From CAJQQY01 sp045104975 (GTDB lineage Bacteria > Bacteroidota > Bacteroidia > Chitinophagales > Saprospiraceae): a stretch of DNA of 64,000 nt. Position 1 is the stretch's first letter. Every line of letters begins with the position of its first letter. The notes under the pieces are model-generated. The model made no database searches and was not told the DNA's origin. It worked only from the letters and a program-made list of their open reading frames with translations. Below, one piece after another: positions 18,634 through 26,963 of this stretch. The position numbers were made by a program, and so were the translations under genes. The stretch spans positions 22,927 to 86,926 of the forward strand of contig JBGCCY010000062.1 of the NCBI GenBank assembly GCA_045104975.1, given 5' to 3'.

Positions 18634-19512
18634 ATGAATAATAAATTAACGATTGCCAACCTTTCCAAAACCTATTCCAATGGAGTCCGCGCACTTCATA
18701 ATATTTCCTTAGAAATTCCAACTGGCATGTTTGGTTTGCTTGGCCCGAATGGCGCAGGCAAATCAACTTTGATGCGGATCATTGCGACGCTTCAAGAAGC
18801 TGATGAAGGAACAGTAACCCTTGGCGAATTAAATGTCTTCTCTCAAAAAAATGAAGTGCGTAAGATCCTTGGCTACTTGCCTCAAGAGTTTGGATTGTAT
18901 CCCAAAATATCCGCAGAAGTTCTGCTCAATCATTTGGCGGTGCTAAAAGGGATTACCAATAAAAAAGAGCGGAAAGAAATTGTAGAAACATTGTTACATA
19001 AAACTAATTTGTACGAAAAAAGGAACAAGAACTTAGGTAGTTTCTCTGGAGGAATGAAACAACGTTTCGGGATTGCACAAGCATTATTGTCTAATCCAAA
19101 ACTCATCATCGTCGATGAACCAACCGCTGGACTCGACCCTGCCGAAAGAAATCGGTTTTATAATCTGCTCAGCGAGTTGGGAGAAAATACGGTTGTAATT
19201 CTTTCTACTCATATCGTCGATGATGTCAAAGAATTATGTACCAACATGGCGATTATCAATCAAGGGGAAGTTTTGCTAAAAGGAAATCCATTGCAGGCTA
19301 TCGAAGAATTGCAAGGCAAAGTTTATCAAAAAACGATTCGAAAAAATGAATTGGAAGATTATAAAAAACAATATACAGTCATTGCTGAAAAGTTTCTTTT
19401 GGGCAAACCGAGTATCCACATCTTAAGCGATCAGGATCCTCAAAATGGTTTCGTCCTGTTGCAAGCTGATTTAGATAGTGTGTATTTCTCTCAGATTTTT
19501 GGAGAAGCATAA
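18634..19512 (+). CDS. ABC transporter ATP-binding protein
   Basis: ABC ATPase of 292 residues. It has Walker A GPNGAGKST, signature SFSGGMKQRFG, Walker B LIIVDEPTAGLDP and the switch His in LSTHIVDDV. I take the ATG at 18634 (MNNKLTIANLSKTY) because it opens the family's first strand; longer readings start at ATG 18613 or TTG 18589. The stop codon abuts the permease frame, so the two form an operon and a transporter complex (ABC-2 type). The operon is divergent from the LytS/LytT pair, which probably controls it. Confidence 0.94.
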   Translation: MNNKLTIANLSKTYSNGVRALHNISLEIPTGMFGLLGPNGAGKSTLMRIIATLQEADEGTVTLGELNVFSQKNEVRKILGYLPQEFGLYPKISAEVLLNHLAVLKGITNKKERKEIVETLLHKTNLYEKRNKNLGSFSGGMKQRFGIAQALLSNPKLIIVDEPTAGLDPAERNRFYNLLSELGENTVVILSTHIVDDVKELCTNMAIINQGEVLLKGNPLQAIEELQGKVYQKTIRKNELEDYKKQYTVIAEKFLLGKPSIHILSDQDPQNGFVLLQADLDSVYFSQIFGEA

Positions 19513-19557
19513 ATGTACTTTTTATCATTTTTTATTTTACTCAAAATTCAGAAAATA

Positions 19558-22500
19558 ATGTGGTTCGAAATTTTAAAATTTGAAATTCAATACAGAGCAA
19601 AGCGGGCAGATACTTATTTATATTTTGGTATCCTTTTTTTGTTTTCCATTATTGCAACGGAATTCATTATGTCAGGAAGTGAGATCATTGGAAAGGTAAA
19701 AAGTAATGCTCCTTTTGTCATCGCTTATGTAATGGGTGTAGTTTCTGCACTTTTCACTATGGTTACCTCGATGATTATGGGTGTTGCCGCTTTGCGAGAT
19801 TTTGATCATAATATGGAATCCTTGATGTTTATCAATCCCATCAAAAAAAGAGACTACCTACTCGGTCGATTTTTAGGCTCATATATCGTCTTAGTTTTTA
19901 TTTTTAGTGGGTTACTTTTTGGAATGGTGTTAGGAGACTTAATTCCTTTTCCTTGGAGAGATTTGGAAAACGCTTTGCCTTTTAACTTTTGGCACTACCT
20001 CCAACCATTTCTATTTTTAGTTTTACCCAACTTGTTTTTTTGCGGCGCTATCTTTTTTGTCAGCGGTGCGTTGAGTCGAAAATTGATGGTTGTTTATACT
20101 CAAGGAATTCTTTTGTTGGTTTCCTATTTATTGGCGATGCAATTGACGCAAGGAACTGGGAATCGTTTTTTGGCTGCCCTATTTGATCCTTTTACTTTTC
20201 AAGCTAGTAAAATACTGACTCAATTTTGGACACCTGTTGAAATCAATTCACAGATGCTGCCAATGGATGGAATGCTTTTATACAATCGATTAATTTGGAT
20301 GACTTTAGGAGTTATCATTTTAGTCGTCGGACATTATGGATTTAGTTTTAATGTGGTTAGAAAAAATAAATTAAAAAAATGGAAGAGCCTAAATGGTGAA
20401 AAATCAATCTCTCCTTCTCAAGACTTTTCAACTACAAAAATTCCTAGGATCTCCTTACATCATAATCTAAAATCAAAATTTCAACAACTCAGTCATCAAT
20501 CTCTTTTTAACCTCAAATTAATTTTAAAAGAAGTTCCATTTTGGGCGATCATCATTTGTGGGATGGCGATCATTTTTATTAATTCTTTTAGTTTGAGAAC
20601 TACCTATGACGTGGATAGTTTTCCGACCACATTTATTATTGTCGAAGACCTTCAGGAAATGTCGATGATTTTCTTTTTGATGATCCTCTTATTTTATTCG
20701 GGAGAATTAATTTGGAAAGAAAGGGATGCAAAAACCAATGGAATTTTTGATGCAGTTCCTACTTCTGATTTCATCAATCTTTCGGGCAAATTTATTGGAT
20801 TGATCCTTTCCTATGTGGTGATAATTTTCACTTTAATTTTCGCAGGAATTCTTTTCCAAACCTCAAAAGGATATTATAATTATGAGTTTGGATTATATCT
20901 TAGTTTGTTCTTTGGTGGGATCTTTCCTTTTCTAGTCCTGTTTACTTTTGTGGCTTTTTTCTTTCAAGTTTTGACCAACCATAAATTCTTGGGACACATT
21001 TTAGTCATCATTTTTATTTTCGTTTCAATGATTCTTTTACCTGGAAAATTTAATGTCGATCATGGTTTAATGGTTTTTGCTGGAGGCCCTTTACCCAACT
21101 ATTCTGATATGAATGGCTTTGGTCATTTTTTATCTTCCTACGTTTGGTTTAAAGTTTATTGGTTGGCATTTTCATTTTTGATGTTTTTGATAGCAGTCGT
21201 TTTTTCGGTACGAGGAGTCGATGTTCGAATAAAAGAACGTTGGAAATTAAGCAAATTCCGATGGTCACCTTCGTTGATAAAATTGGGAATTGCTGTCATG
21301 TCTATTTTCGTTTTTTCGGGCAGTTATATTTTTTACAATACTAATATCCTCAATTCATATTGGACGGAGGACACCCAAAAAACTTATATGGCTAATTATG
21401 AAAGAACGCTCAAGCACTTCGAACATATGGCTCAACCGAAAATTGTAGCCGTCAATCTTAATGTAGATCTTTTTCCAGCTAAAAGAAATTATACCGCTGA
21501 AGGATATTATATTTTAAAAAACACCCATCCAAAAACTATCCATGAAGTACATATCCAATCCCTTCCAAATCCTCAAATTTCTAATGGAAATTTCAAACTG
21601 GAAGGAGGTGCAAAAATCAATGATCAGTATAAAATCTATGGCTACAAAATTTTTGAATTAAATCAACCGCTACAGCCTGGTGACTCTATTAAGATGGAAT
21701 TTAGCCAAACTTATACCACTAACGGATTTGTAGAAAACCCTGATTTTCATTTAGTAAATAACGGAACATTTATTCAACAAAGTCAATTCCCAACAATCGG
21801 ATATAATGAAGATATTGAATTAGAAGAGGAAGATCATCGAAAAGAATTTGATTTAAAACCTAAACCACGCCGCGCTAAACGGGATAATGCTTTAGCTCTG
21901 TTGGAAGGCAGATCTGATGAAGATGGAGAGGAAATTAATTTTGAAATAATCATTGGAACTGACGGTGAACAAACTGCTATCGCTCCTGGATATTTGCAAA
22001 AAGAATGGACTGAAGGCAATCGAAATTACTTCCATTATAAAATGGATAAACCGATGTCAAATTTTTATTCCATCGTCTCTGCTCGCTATGAAGTCTTGAG
22101 AGATCAATGGGTTCCTAAAAATGATAGTTTAGGCGGACCAGTTGATTTAGAAGTTTTTTATCATAAAGGACATGAACATAATTTGGATAGAATGATGAAT
22201 GGTATGAAAAAATCATTTGATTATTTTTGCGAACAATTCAGTCCATACCAATATCGACAAATGCGAATTTTAGAATTTCCAAACTATGATGTAAAGGCTC
22301 AAGCGTTTCCGAATACAGTTCCGTTTTCGGAAGGCATTGGATTTATTTTAGACATTGATGATGAGAAGGATGTGGACATGGCATTTTTTGTAACTGCTCA
22401 TGAATTATCACATCAATGGTGGGGACATCAAGTAAATGCTGCGAATGTTCAAGGGAAAGGAATGGTCTTGGAATCGTTGGCGCAATATTCTGCGATCATG

Positions 22501-23196
22501 GTGATGCAAAAAGAATTTTCAGAAGAGAAGATTCAACAATTTTTAGGGCAAATGCGAGATAAATATTTGAAAGGTAGAACGCAAGAAAAGATTCAAGAAA
22601 TGCCTTTGGAATTGGTAGAGTCTGGACAGCATTATATTCATTATGGAAAAGGGCTTTTAAACCTTTATGCTTTGCAAGATTATATTTCTGAAGATAGTGT
22701 GAATCTTGCTTTGAGGAGATTTATCAGAGATTGGGATAGTTTTAAAGGTTTGAAAAGAGGAGACAAGTATCCTACGACGATTGATTTGTTGGGATATTTT
22801 AAAAAGGTCACGCCTGATAGTTTGCAATATGTGATTAAGGATTTATTTGAAACGATTACACTTTATAACAATGCAATTACAGAAGTTGATTTTAAGAAAA
22901 AAGCAGCTAATCAATTTCAAGTCAACCTAAAGATAGAAGCGATAAAATATCGAGTGGATAGTTTGGGCGTGGAAAAACTAATTGGAATAGATGATTGGAT
23001 GGACATTGGCATCTATTCAGCAACTGCCAATGGGAATGATGAGTTGATTTATTTGAAAAAACATAAGATCAAAAATCAAAAAATGGAACTGAAAATTTTA
23101 GTGAATGAGCTCCCTACTAAGGTTGGAATTGATCCGACGTATAAATTGATAGATCGAAATCTGGAAGATAATATTAAAATCATTTTAGACGAATAA
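19558..23196 (+). CDS. ABC-2 permease fused to M1-family aminopeptidase
   Basis: Fusion protein of 1212 residues from the ATG at 19558 (MWFEILKFEIQYRAKRADTY); an in-frame ATG at 19513 would add 15 residues. Two blocks of about six membrane helices (about 15-270 and 325-570) form an ABC-2-type permease. The C-terminal half is an M1 metallopeptidase domain with the zinc site His948-Glu949-Leu-Ser-His952 and Glu972. The glutamate follows after 19 residues, one more than the canonical 18, and the usual GAMEN motif is replaced by FSEGIGF. The permease/M1 fusion is a recurring type in Bacteroidota; its substrate is not established. Topology suggests the peptidase faces outward, so it could trim exported peptides; this is inference. 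Confidence 0.9.
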   Translation: MWFEILKFEIQYRAKRADTYLYFGILFLFSIIATEFIMSGSEIIGKVKSNAPFVIAYVMGVVSALFTMVTSMIMGVAALRDFDHNMESLMFINPIKKRDYLLGRFLGSYIVLVFIFSGLLFGMVLGDLIPFPWRDLENALPFNFWHYLQPFLFLVLPNLFFCGAIFFVSGALSRKLMVVYTQGILLLVSYLLAMQLTQGTGNRFLAALFDPFTFQASKILTQFWTPVEINSQMLPMDGMLLYNRLIWMTLGVIILVVGHYGFSFNVVRKNKLKKWKSLNGEKSISPSQDFSTTKIPRISLHHNLKSKFQQLSHQSLFNLKLILKEVPFWAIIICGMAIIFINSFSLRTTYDVDSFPTTFIIVEDLQEMSMIFFLMILLFYSGELIWKERDAKTNGIFDAVPTSDFINLSGKFIGLILSYVVIIFTLIFAGILFQTSKGYYNYEFGLYLSLFFGGIFPFLVLFTFVAFFFQVLTNHKFLGHILVIIFIFVSMILLPGKFNVDHGLMVFAGGPLPNYSDMNGFGHFLSSYVWFKVYWLAFSFLMFLIAVVFSVRGVDVRIKERWKLSKFRWSPSLIKLGIAVMSIFVFSGSYIFYNTNILNSYWTEDTQKTYMANYERTLKHFEHMAQPKIVAVNLNVDLFPAKRNYTAEGYYILKNTHPKTIHEVHIQSLPNPQISNGNFKLEGGAKINDQYKIYGYKIFELNQPLQPGDSIKMEFSQTYTTNGFVENPDFHLVNNGTFIQQSQFPTIGYNEDIELEEEDHRKEFDLKPKPRRAKRDNALALLEGRSDEDGEEINFEIIIGTDGEQTAIAPGYLQKEWTEGNRNYFHYKMDKPMSNFYSIVSARYEVLRDQWVPKNDSLGGPVDLEVFYHKGHEHNLDRMMNGMKKSFDYFCEQFSPYQYRQMRILEFPNYDVKAQAFPNTVPFSEGIGFILDIDDEKDVDMAFFVTAHELSHQWWGHQVNAANVQGKGMVLESLAQYSAIMVMQKEFSEEKIQQFLGQMRDKYLKGRTQEKIQEMPLELVESGQHYIHYGKGLLNLYALQDYISEDSVNLALRRFIRDWDSFKGLKRGDKYPTTIDLLGYFKKVTPDSLQYVIKDLFETITLYNNAITEVDFKKKAANQFQVNLKIEAIKYRVDSLGVEKLIGIDDWMDIGIYSATANGNDELIYLKKHKIKNQKMELKILVNELPTKVGIDPTYKLIDRNLEDNIKIILDE

Positions 23197-23210
23197 AGTC
23201 AATAATAACT

Positions 23211-23251
23211 AAATTAAAAAATCCTGCTCAATGAGCAGGATTTTTTAATTT
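23211..23251. terminator. Strong bidirectional terminator hairpin
   Basis: A perfect 19-bp inverted repeat (arms 23211-23229 and 23233-23251, core ATCCTGCTC, loop AAT) flanked by A and T runs. It separates the permease-peptidase gene from the convergent small peptide gene. Confidence 0.92.
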
Positions 23252-23300
23252 AGCCTTGCTAAAATTTTAATTATTCTCTATAAATAAGTACTAAGTAATC

Positions 23301-23441
23301 TTATCCGAATGGTGGTGGATCACCTTTAGCCCCAAATGGTGGTGGATCGCCTATTCCTCCTTTAATACTTTTAATTGATTTGCTATCTAATAATTGTGTC
23401 GCATTTAATTTACTTGCGAAGTTTTTGATTGCATTATTCAT
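23301..23441 (-). CDS. Small double-glycine leader peptide with GDPPPFG repeat
   Basis: A 46-codon gene read on the minus strand from ATG 23441 to TAA 23301. The first 29 residues look like a double-glycine leader: charged and helical, ending in SIKSIKGG, as in bacteriocin and pheromone precursors and in the KSIxGG peptides of Bacteroidota. Cleavage after GG would leave a 17-residue core, Ile followed by two copies of GDPPPFG joined by Ala-Lys. There is no Cys, Ser or Thr in the core, so lanthionine or thiazole chemistry is excluded. It is convergent with the ABC/M1 permease operon and shares its terminator. No C39 peptidase is adjacent. It could be a secreted signal, a bacteriocin-like peptide or a RiPP precursor; I do not recognise the core. 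Confidence 0.72.
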   Translation of the reverse strand: MNNAIKNFASKLNATQLLDSKSIKSIKGGIGDPPPFGAKGDPPPFG

Positions 23442-23908
23442 AATAATTGTTTTTTTAGTGATTGATTATTGAAACGTTTGTTCCTAAGTACGATGTAAAT
23501 ATAGAGCGGGATGTAAAATTCCTTAGGTAGTTAGGTTTCTATAAGTGGGAATATGGTTACAGCAATAAAAAAAACCTCATAAAGTGCTGACAATCAACAC
23601 TTTACAGTATCTTATAAAAATAAAAAATACCATTTTTATTGAAAAATAAATGAAAAAAAATACCATTCGCCCTCCCGTTTCAAGGGATTGTAACGATTTC
23701 CAGAGTGTGATGTAACCATTTTACCTATGAAATGTAACCTAATTACCAGCGATTTTTTGAGGAATAGAATTTGCAAAATAATGGGGCGAAAAATGAAGCA
23801 AGAAATAGAGTTTCTAGAAAAAAAAATGAAAAAAAGTATCTTTTTGGAAGAAATCAATTAATTGATTGAGGCTTTTTTATACTTTTTTTTGAAAAAAATT
23901 AGATTGTT
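23442..23908. other. Gene-poor spacer upstream of the GG peptide and a lipoprotein gene
   Basis: Divergent spacer of 467 bases. It holds AAACGTTT at 23472-23479, a TATATTTA box (minus strand, near 23515-23520) that may be the peptide promoter, a short hairpin TAAAGTG/CACTTTA around 23580-23605, repeated GTAAC words (near 23690, 23715 and 23735), and a perfect 16-bp palindrome AATCAATTAATTGATT at 23852-23867 followed by a T-rich stretch. A 26-codon frame (23781-23861) ends at the palindrome; I do not call it a gene. Confidence 0.45.
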
Positions 23909-24631
23909 ATGATTATCAGAACCATTTTTTTATTCTTTTTGATCTTTAATTTTTTCCATTGCAAGGAATCAACCACTCAAAAAGAAGAGATAAAAACAAA
24001 ACCACTCGAAAAATTTGATTCTCCTCTCCTTTTTAACCCCGAGAGTCACTACAACAATTATAAAGATTTAAAGCATCGAGTTAAGAAACTTAGATCTGAA
24101 GTCAATCAAAAGGATAATATCGCTGAAAAACTTCCCCTTGGAAGAGAACTTTTCGCCAATCTTTTAATCGATTCCATTTTCAATTATTGGTACGGAACAA
24201 CTTGGGATTTTAATGGACACACCAAAACTCCCCGAAATGGAGAAATTGCTTGCGGATATTTTATCACCACCACCATGAAAGATGTAGGCATCAACCTAAA
24301 TCGAATTAAATTAGCTCAACAAGCCTCTTCAGAAATAATTAAAAAATTATGCAAAGAAAATACGATCAACCTATTTTCTGATTTAGGAAAATTGAAAACC
24401 TATTTATCTGAGATTAAAAATAACGAAGTGCTTATTTTAGGGTTAGATTACCATGTTGGATTTGTAGTGAAACGTAATGGGAAAAATTATTTTATTCATT
24501 CTAATTATATTTCGAGGGAAGGAGTGATTAAGGAAATTTTGGAAAACTCCCTAGCCATCAAAAGTTCAAATATTTATATGATTGGAAATGTAACTCGGAA
24601 TGATCAGTTAATTTTAGACTGGTTGAATTAA
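23909..24631 (+). CDS. Putative lipoprotein with a Cys/His peptidase-like domain
   Basis: I do not recognise a named family. The 240-residue protein starts with a hydrophobic signal ending in FNFFHC (lipid-modifiable Cys18). A charged linker leads to a globular part. Cys115 in GEIACGYF sits at the start of a helix, and His182 in GLDYHVGFVV starts a strand pair followed by NYFIHSNY. A Cys at a helix N-terminus followed by a strand with HVGFV is the arrangement of NlpC/P60- and CHAP-like cysteine peptidases and amidases, so an envelope cysteine hydrolase is my best guess. It heads a run of unknown exported proteins and lies near the GG peptide gene, divergently oriented. Confidence 0.55.
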   Translation: MIIRTIFLFFLIFNFFHCKESTTQKEEIKTKPLEKFDSPLLFNPESHYNNYKDLKHRVKKLRSEVNQKDNIAEKLPLGRELFANLLIDSIFNYWYGTTWDFNGHTKTPRNGEIACGYFITTTMKDVGINLNRIKLAQQASSEIIKKLCKENTINLFSDLGKLKTYLSEIKNNEVLILGLDYHVGFVVKRNGKNYFIHSNYISREGVIKEILENSLAIKSSNIYMIGNVTRNDQLILDWLN

Positions 24632-24708
24632 TAGATTGTGGTTAATGCAGAAAAAAATTATGCATATTTGCCATCAAATAGAATGAATATTTCACAAAAA
24701 AAAAGACA

Positions 24709-25350
24709 ATGAAAGAGTTAATAATACTAATCTGCATATTTTCAAATTTAAGTTTTATCAGCACTAAGTTAAATGCACAATCTCTAGAAACGGCAACAGC
24801 CGCATTAAATGAAATTGATAGTTTTAAACAATTGGAACAATTAAAAACCAAGCACCTTGATTGGAGTATTTCAAGTGACAAAACCCTGGTTTCTGATTCC
24901 ATTAAATTTTCAAAAATTACAAAAGCAAAAATTGGAGATATTATACAAATGCAATACGCTCCTAATGCACCAACCTTTGTACTAAAAATAATTAGCATAG
25001 AAGAGGAAGAGCTCTGCAAAGCAAAATATATTTATCTCGACGGATCCAAATATTCAAAACCTGAAATTGATTCTTTGCGAACAAAAATAATCCAGCAGTA
25101 CCAAGAAGGTGAAAATTTTGAAACCTTAGTTAATAAATATACCATGGACGGAAGTCCAAATGGTGATTTACCTTGGTTTTACAAAGGCATGATGGTGGAT
25201 GAATTTTATCAAGGAGTTAGAGATAAAAGTAAAGGTGAAATATTTACCATTGACGTAGAAGGAAATAATTGGTTTTATGTTGTTCTAAAAAATGAGGATA
25301 ACAAAATTGAAAAAGCAGTCAATGCAATTAGGATTAGGTATGAGGAATAG
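24709..25350 (+). CDS. Exported parvulin-type peptidyl-prolyl isomerase-like protein
   Basis: Protein of 213 residues with a signal peptide (MKELIILICIFSNLSFIS, then TKLNAQ). The C-terminal half (about 100-205) matches the rotamase/parvulin pattern: CKAKYIYLDG as first strand, a helix ending NFETLVNKYTMDGS, then GDLPWFYKGMMVDEFYQGV and SKGEIFTIDVEGNNWFYVV. Parvulins isomerise proline peptide bonds and help fold exported proteins in the periplasm. Here it is a single-domain version without the long SurA-type N-domain. It lies between unknown envelope proteins on the same strand and could be their folding helper. Confidence 0.75.
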   Translation: MKELIILICIFSNLSFISTKLNAQSLETATAALNEIDSFKQLEQLKTKHLDWSISSDKTLVSDSIKFSKITKAKIGDIIQMQYAPNAPTFVLKIISIEEEELCKAKYIYLDGSKYSKPEIDSLRTKIIQQYQEGENFETLVNKYTMDGSPNGDLPWFYKGMMVDEFYQGVRDKSKGEIFTIDVEGNNWFYVVLKNEDNKIEKAVNAIRIRYEE

Positions 25351-25393
25351 AAAATATTTCTTTTCAAGAAGTCAATTTTAGACCAAAAAATAA

Positions 25394-25792
25394 ATGAAAA
25401 AACTAATTAAAAACATCCTACTTTTCATCTTGCCATTTCTAATCATGATTCTCATCAATGAATCAGTTCGCCCAACCATAGAGGAAAAACCATATAAATT
25501 AAAAGGTGTTCAAACAATGAACTCAAATATAGTTTCTAAAAATAAATGCTCTTGGAATTGCTACATCGATACGAACTATTGCAAAAAGTATCATGTCAAA
25601 ACTGTTTCTAATTATTTCGAATACATTGATCCAATCTATGAAGGAATAATTAGGTCTTTACATTCAACTGGCAGTTATGGATTAGCCAATGTTATTTTTC
25701 TAGTCCTTCTCCTCCCCTTCTTGATGTTTCTTTTATTTGTAAAAATTCTTGATCTCCAAAGTCAAATTAATTCTTTAAAATCAAAGTCGTGA
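25394..25792 (+). CDS. Unknown two-helix membrane protein with a cysteine-rich external loop
   Basis: Not recognised. The 132-residue protein has a hydrophobic segment near the N-terminus (ILLFILPFLIMILI) and one near residue 105 (VIFLVLLLPFLMFLLFV). The loop between them, probably outside, contains three cysteines spaced C-x3-C-x6-C (KCSWNCYIDTNYCKKYH). Its last four bases overlap the start of the next gene (GTGA), so the two are translated together and may act together. Confidence 0.6.
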   Translation: MKKLIKNILLFILPFLIMILINESVRPTIEEKPYKLKGVQTMNSNIVSKNKCSWNCYIDTNYCKKYHVKTVSNYFEYIDPIYEGIIRSLHSTGSYGLANVIFLVLLLPFLMFLLFVKILDLQSQINSLKSKS

Positions 25793-25992
25793 ATAATTTA
25801 TCCGAACTCATCAATATCGTTTTTGTTTACTGCACCGATTTTATCATCAATCTGGCAAATCTATTTGATTGGTCTTATTATGAATTTAATGCTTTGATTT
25901 TTTGTTTTCTATACCCGTTATTATTTTTTGGATTGTTGATTTTGTATTTTATTCAAAAAAGAAGATTGAGTACCTTGCGGAATAACAACTAG
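25789..25992 (+). CDS. Small unknown membrane protein
   Basis: A 67-residue protein starting at a GTG that overlaps the stop of the preceding gene by four bases. It is mostly hydrophobic (IVFVYCTDFIINLANLF and FCFLYPLLFFGLLILYF) with a short basic tail (QKRRLSTLRNNN), so the C-terminus is probably cytoplasmic. Not recognised. Translational coupling to the cysteine-loop protein suggests a small membrane pair. Confidence 0.55.
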   Translation: MNNLSELINIVFVYCTDFIINLANLFDWSYYEFNALIFCFLYPLLFFGLLILYFIQKRRLSTLRNNN

Positions 25993-26000
25993 CAATAAAT

Positions 26001-26894
26001 ATGAAAATTCTAACCTTTTGCTTTTTAATCTTTTCCACATCAACTTATGGACAATTTCCTGATGAGTATAATTTCAAAAAAGATACCGCAAGTTTTATTA
26101 ATTATATGTTAATTATAAAAACCGAAATCGATTCTAATAGCATTATTAAATATCAAACACTTACCAAACATTTCAATAATCAGGGGTTTATCAACCTTGA
26201 GTATACACTTGATAATTCCGGTGATACTATTGAATTGATCACATCTATTTTTCCTAACCAATTCACAGAGGTCCAATATCATAAATTGAAAAATCGGAAA
26301 GTAGATAAAGGCACTTTCATTTATAATCATGATGATTTTCTAATTCAGCAAATATGGAATTGGGGAGAAGGAAATGAAAATGACACATCAACTTATACCT
26401 ATAATAATCAAAATCAATTAATAAAAAAAGCTAACCAATATGAAATAGGTTATTATTACGATACCCTAATTTATCAAAATCAAAACTTGATTTCAATTCT
26501 TTCTTATGATCCAAAATCTGACCTTAGAAGCTCAATTTCTTATTATTACAACGATAGAGGTAAATTAAGTGAAATAAAATCTTTCGATGAGAAAGGAACT
26601 TTATTGTCTCTAGAAAAATTTATGCATTTCAATAAAAACCAACCAACCTTAATTGAGAAAAATTATTTTTATTTTCAAGGCTATAAAGTTCAACAAAAGC
26701 AAACCTCTAAAATAGACTATTATCACAATGGCAAAACGAAGAGTGAAAAAAGTCAATTATATAAAAATGATAATCTAGTTTGGGAAACCCATCTCATTTA
26801 CTCTAAAGAAGGTTTTATAAAAGAGTATTTCTACGTTGATTTTCAGAGAAAAAGAAAAGAGTCATCATTCTCTATTTTACAAAAAGAAAGATAA
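26001..26894 (+). CDS. Exported protein with Rhs/YD-like or MORN-like repeats, unknown function
   Basis: A 297-residue protein with a signal peptide (MKILTFCFLIFSTSTYGQ). The rest is short tyrosine- and asparagine-rich strand units such as YTYNNQNQLIKKANQYEIGY and YYYNDRGKLSEIKSFDEKG, resembling single YD/Rhs repeats or the antitoxin-like repeat proteins common in Bacteroidota. There is no T9SS domain, so it is probably periplasmic. It follows the small membrane pair by eight bases and ends the cassette. Confidence 0.6.
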   Translation: MKILTFCFLIFSTSTYGQFPDEYNFKKDTASFINYMLIIKTEIDSNSIIKYQTLTKHFNNQGFINLEYTLDNSGDTIELITSIFPNQFTEVQYHKLKNRKVDKGTFIYNHDDFLIQQIWNWGEGNENDTSTYTYNNQNQLIKKANQYEIGYYYDTLIYQNQNLISILSYDPKSDLRSSISYYYNDRGKLSEIKSFDEKGTLLSLEKFMHFNKNQPTLIEKNYFYFQGYKVQQKQTSKIDYYHNGKTKSEKSQLYKNDNLVWETHLIYSKEGFIKEYFYVDFQRKRKESSFSILQKER

Positions 26895-26963
26895 AACATT
26901 CGTCAAAATATAATTTTTTATTTGTAAGAGCATTGTTATTTTACATTCTTAAACGAATCAAAT

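Noticed and set aside
23301..23441. Lanthipeptide or thiazole-type precursor
   Set aside because: The core has no Cys, Ser or Thr, and no lanthionine synthetase or cyclodehydratase gene is nearby.
23781..23861. 26-codon gene upstream of the Cys/His lipoprotein
   Set aside because: Lysine-rich chance frame in A-rich DNA; no family and no clear promoter.
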